A stretch of DNA of 64,000 nucleotides from Catenuloplanes indicus (GTDB lineage Bacteria; Actinomycetota; Actinomycetes; Mycobacteriales; Micromonosporaceae). Under the pieces are notes generated by a model. The model saw nothing but the letters and a program-made list of their open reading frames with translations, was not told where the DNA came from and searched no databases. The DNA lies in contig NZ_JAUSUZ010000001.1 of assembly GCF_030813715.1 (NCBI RefSeq), forward strand, positions 7,192,001 through 7,256,000, in the 5' to 3' direction. Position numbers and translations under genes: made by a program. Shown piece after piece: positions 61,075 to 64,000 of this stretch (its first letter is position 1; every line of letters starts with the position of its first letter).

Positions 61075-61088
61075 GAAGGAGGTCCCAC

Positions 61089-61682
61089 GTGGCGTTGCCA
61101 GACGCTGCCCCAGACCAGGTGAGAACAGGCCCAAAGCAGGCTAGAACGGGCAAAGTGATTCTCGCCGATACCGACGTCTCCCGCGTCGTCGACCGGATCG
61201 CGCATCAGATCCTGGAGAAGACCGAGGGCGCGCGGGACACCGTGCTCTTCGGGATTCCCACCAGAGGTGTACCGCTGGCGCGACGGCTCGCGGCGCGAAT
61301 TCACGCTTTCGAGGGTATCGACGTTCCGGTCGGCATCCTCGACGTGACGCTCTACCGCGACGATCTCCGGCTGAAGGCGGCCCGCGCGCTCGGGCCCACC
61401 GACGTGCCCCCGGGGGGCGTCGACGGCCGCCGGGTGATCCTCGTCGACGACGTGCTCTTCTCCGGCCGCACGGTCCGGGCCGCGCTGGACGCGCTCGGCG
61501 ACCTCGGCCGGCCGTCCTCGGTGCAGCTTGCCGTGCTGGTCGACCGCGGCCACCGCGAGCTGCCGATCCGCGCCGACTACGTCGGCAAGAACATCCCGAC
61601 CGCGCTGAGCGAGAGCGTCCGGGTCACGCTCGCCGAGACCGACGGCACGGACGAGGTCAAGCTGTACGGGAGCGACTCATGA
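61089..61682 (+). CDS. pyrR: Bifunctional pyr operon regulator / uracil phosphoribosyltransferase PyrR
   Basis: A 197-residue type I phosphoribosyltransferase that senses UMP/UTP and binds pyr mRNA. The PRPP loop [21 protein letters not shown] is intact, with [14 protein letters not shown] and [11 protein letters not shown] also typical. GTG 61089 has AAGGAGG 6 nt upstream; the first 20 residues are a polar extension. The RNA hairpin upstream implies feedback on its own operon. The stop overlaps pyrB (ATGA). Confidence 0.95.
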   Translation: MALPDAAPDQVRTGPKQARTGKVILADTDVSRVVDRIAHQILEKTEGARDTVLFGIPTRGVPLARRLAARIHAFEGIDVPVGILDVTLYRDDLRLKAARALGPTDVPPGGVDGRRVILVDDVLFSGRTVRAALDALGDLGRPSSVQLAVLVDRGHRELPIRADYVGKNIPTALSESVRVTLAETDGTDEVKLYGSDS

Positions 61683-62602
61683 TCCGGCACCTGCGCGAGG
61701 CGGGCGACCTGGACGCCGCCGACGCCACGCTGATCCTGGACACCGCCCGCGAGCTGGCCCGGCTGACCGGCGGCCGCGAGGTGAAGAAGCTGCCCACGTT
61801 GCGCGGGCGGACCGTGGTGAACCTGTTCTACGAGGACTCCACCCGTACCCGGATCAGCTTCGAAGCGGCCGCGAAGCGGCTCTCCGCCGACGTGATCAAC
61901 TTTTCCGCCAAGGGTTCCAGCGTCTCCAAGGGCGAGAGCCTGAAGGACACCGCGCTGACGCTGCAGGCGATGGGCGCGGACGCGGTGGTGGTCCGGCACG
62001 GCGCGTCCGGCGCCCCGCACCGGCTGGCGAACTGGGTGGACGGCTCGGTGGTGAACGCCGGCGACGGCACGCACGAGCACCCGACCCAGGCGCTGCTGGA
62101 CGCGTTCACCATGCGCGAGCGGCTCGGCCGGCTCGCCGGGCTGAACGTGACGATCGTCGGTGACGTGCTGCACAGCCGCGTCGCCCGGTCGAACGTGGTG
62201 CTGCTGAACACGCTCGGTGCCAAGGTGACGCTGGTCGGCCCGCCCACGCTGATCCCGGTGGACATCGCGAGCGCCCTCGGGTCCGGCATGACGGTCAGCT
62301 ACGACCTGGACGCGGTGCTGCCGGCCAGCGACGTGGTGATGATGCTGCGCGTGCAGACCGAGCGGATGAACGCGTCCTACTTCCCGTCCGCCCGGGAGTA
62401 CAGCCGCCGCTACGGCATGGACGGCGCACGCATGCGCCGGTTGCCGGAGCACGCGATCGTCATGCACCCCGGCCCGATGAACCGGGGCATGGAGATCTCC
62501 CCGGAGGTGGCGGACTCGCCCCGATCCACGATCGTCGAACAGGTCGCCAACGGCGTGAGCGTCCGGATGGCCGTCCTCTACCTGCTGCTCGGAGGAAAGT
62601 AA
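61679..62602 (+). CDS. pyrB: Aspartate carbamoyltransferase catalytic subunit
   Basis: A 307-residue enzyme joining carbamoyl phosphate and aspartate. [23 protein letters not shown] carries the carbamoyl-phosphate site, [17 protein letters not shown] the second, and [12 protein letters not shown] the aspartate side. No pyrI is present, consistent with the catalytic-only or PyrC-associated form. ATGA overlap with pyrR; pyrC begins immediately after its stop. Confidence 0.96.
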   Translation: MIRHLREAGDLDAADATLILDTARELARLTGGREVKKLPTLRGRTVVNLFYEDSTRTRISFEAAAKRLSADVINFSAKGSSVSKGESLKDTALTLQAMGADAVVVRHGASGAPHRLANWVDGSVVNAGDGTHEHPTQALLDAFTMRERLGRLAGLNVTIVGDVLHSRVARSNVVLLNTLGAKVTLVGPPTLIPVDIASALGSGMTVSYDLDAVLPASDVVMMLRVQTERMNASYFPSAREYSRRYGMDGARMRRLPEHAIVMHPGPMNRGMEISPEVADSPRSTIVEQVANGVSVRMAVLYLLLGGK

Positions 62603-63889
62603 GTGGCGTACCTGATCAAGAACGTCAGCGTCCTCGGTGGCGCTGCCCGTGATCTCCTGATCGAGGACGGGGTGATCAAGGAGCCGGCCGGCGAGAACCC
62701 GCAGAACATCATCGACGGTACGGGTCTGGTCGCGCTTCCCGGCCTGGTCGACCTGCACACCCACCTGCGCGAGCCCGGCCGCGAGGACGCGGAGACCGTG
62801 GAGACCGGCTCCCGGGCCGCGGCGCTCGGCGGCTACACCGCGGTCTGCGCGATGGCGAACACGTCGCCGGTCGCGGACACCGCGGGTGTGGTCGAGCAGG
62901 TCTGGCGGCTCGGCCGCGAGGCGGGCCTGGTCGACGTGCAGCCGATCGGCGCGGTCACCGTCGGGCTGGCCGGTGAGCGGCTGGCCGAACTGGGCGCGAT
63001 GGCCGACTCGGCCGCGACCGTGCGGATCTTCTCCGACGACGGTCACTGCGTCGCCGACCCGCGGCTGATGCGCCGGGCGCTGGAGTACGTGAAGGCGTTC
63101 GGCGGCGTGATCGCGCAGCACGCGGAGGAGCCGCGGCTGACCGAGGGCGCCCAGATGCACGAGGGCGAGGTCGCCACCCGCCTCGGCCTGACCGGCTGGC
63201 CCGCGGTCGCCGAGGAGGCGATCATCGCGCGCGACGTGCTGCTGGCCGAGCACGTCGGCTCCCGCCTGCACGTCTGCCACCTCTCCACGGCCGGCAGCGT
63301 CGAGGTGGTCCGGCAGGCGAAGGCGCGCGGCGTCCGGGTGACGGCCGAGGTCACGCCGCACCACCTGGTGCTCACGCACGACCGCGCGGAGAGCTACGAC
63401 CCGGTCTACAAGGTCAACCCGCCGCTGCGTACCGCCGATGACGTGAAGGCTCTTCGGGCGGCGCTGGCGGAGGGCATCATCGACATCGTGGCCACCGATC
63501 ACGCGCCGCACGCGGTGGAGGACAAGGAATGCGAGTGGGCGTACGCGCGCCCCGGCATGGTCGGCCTGGAGACCGCGCTCTCCGTGGTGCTCTCCACTGG
63601 CGCGCTGACGACCGGCGACGGCACCATTGACTGGGACCTGATCGCGGAGCGCATGTCGCGCACGCCGGCCCGGATCGCGGGGCTGACCGAGCACGGGCAC
63701 GACCCGCTGCCCGGCGCACCGGCCACGTTCACGCTGGTGGACCCGGCGGCGACCCGGACCGTGGACCCCACGGAGACGGCCAGCCGCAGCACGAACAACC
63801 CCTACGCGGGCATGAGCCTGCCCGGACGGATCGTCGCCACGTTCCTGCGCGGCGAGCCGACGGTACTGGACGGAAAGGCACAGAAGTGA
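62603..63889 (+). CDS. pyrC: Dihydroorotase
   Basis: A 428-residue type I dihydroorotase. Zinc ligands are in [15 protein letters not shown] (about residues 48-62), the carbamylated-Lys-equivalent region lies around [15 protein letters not shown], and [13 protein letters not shown] and [15 protein letters not shown] supply later His and Asp ligands. It closes carbamoyl aspartate to dihydroorotate. GTG 62603 follows the pyrB stop directly; the stop overlaps carA (GTGA). Confidence 0.95.
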   Translation: MAYLIKNVSVLGGAARDLLIEDGVIKEPAGENPQNIIDGTGLVALPGLVDLHTHLREPGREDAETVETGSRAAALGGYTAVCAMANTSPVADTAGVVEQVWRLGREAGLVDVQPIGAVTVGLAGERLAELGAMADSAATVRIFSDDGHCVADPRLMRRALEYVKAFGGVIAQHAEEPRLTEGAQMHEGEVATRLGLTGWPAVAEEAIIARDVLLAEHVGSRLHVCHLSTAGSVEVVRQAKARGVRVTAEVTPHHLVLTHDRAESYDPVYKVNPPLRTADDVKALRAALAEGIIDIVATDHAPHAVEDKECEWAYARPGMVGLETALSVVLSTGALTTGDGTIDWDLIAERMSRTPARIAGLTEHGHDPLPGAPATFTLVDPAATRTVDPTETASRSTNNPYAGMSLPGRIVATFLRGEPTVLDGKAQK

Positions 63890-64000
63890 GGAAGCCGGCG
63901 ATATTGGTCCTGGAGGACGGCCGCGCGTTCCGCGGTGAGTCCTACGGCGCGGAGGGGGAGACGTTCGGCGAGGCCGTCTTCACCACCGGCATGACCGGTT
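63886..64000 (+). CDS. carA: Carbamoyl-phosphate synthase small subunit, 3' end beyond the window
   Basis: Only 38 codons are visible: a GTG overlapping the pyrC stop, then [20 protein letters not shown] and [15 protein letters not shown], the canonical CarA N-terminus. The complete enzyme supplies ammonia from glutamine for carbamoyl phosphate. It continues the pyr operon to the right. Confidence 0.92.
   Translation, partial: MRKPAILVLEDGRAFRGESYGAEGETFGEAVFTTGMTG

Noticed and set aside
61577-63700. Long minus-strand frame opposite pyrB and pyrC
   Set aside because: It is a complement artefact of high GC at third codon positions; pyrB and pyrC are unambiguous.

Overview
The window is very GC-rich chromosomal DNA with many GTG starts and chains of 1-4 nt stop/start overlaps. 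The gene order alaS-ruvX-mltG-aroE ... aroC-aroK-aroB-aroQ ... efp-nusB-bldD-pyrR-pyrB-pyrC-carA is a classic actinobacterial block. Together with BldD, an actinobacterial PBP, an MptB-like mannosyltransferase and DUF948/DUF6167-like small genes it points to a filamentous actinomycete, most probably a Micromonosporaceae member (Actinoplanes/Catenuloplanes/Micromonospora-like). That placement is inferred from protein character and gene order; no 16S gene is present. I found no tRNA, rRNA, CRISPR array, prophage or insertion sequence.

Layout. 1-2.8 kb: partial cyclophilin, MBL-fold hydrolase, hisS. 3-7.6 kb: complete urea ABC transporter urtABCDE. 7.7-22.5 kb: accessory and signalling genes (secreted LamG protein, chemoreceptor, GGDEF-EAL protein, thioesterase, MFS exporter, NmrA-like reductase, PanE-like reductase with a divergent TetR, and a 1025-residue repeat-rich membrane protein). 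22.9-31.2 kb: a polytopic membrane protein, the urease cluster ureABC-F-G-(proline-rich ORF)-D on the minus strand, and divergent from it an Atu4866 fusion protein plus an amidohydrolase. 31.3-40.1 kb: PBP, aspS, RmlD-like SDR, sulfatase, small membrane protein, rarA. 40.1-46.4 kb: a coupled small ORF, a 1642-residue glycine-rich membrane protein, DUF948 and DUF6167-like genes. 46.4-64 kb: the housekeeping block alaS to carA, interrupted by an MFS/MarR pair between aroE and aroC and by an MptB-like mannosyltransferase between aroQ and efp.

How parts work together. urtABCDE imports urea and the urease cluster hydrolyses it; a good match to a GlnR box sits 35 nt upstream of ureA, so nitrogen control is likely. 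AroE/C/K/B/Q are the shikimate pathway. PyrR/B/C/CarA start the pyrimidine operon, with a PyrR-type RNA hairpin directly against the pyrR Shine-Dalgarno. BldD carries the c-di-GMP binding signature and the window also encodes a GGDEF-EAL protein with both motifs intact. The least explained content is: two very large repeat-rich proteins with one membrane segment each; a proline-rich tandem-repeat ORF coupled to ureG and ureD; the Atu4866 fusion beside an amidohydrolase that lacks a canonical motif; and several large near-perfect inverted repeats in intergenic DNA.
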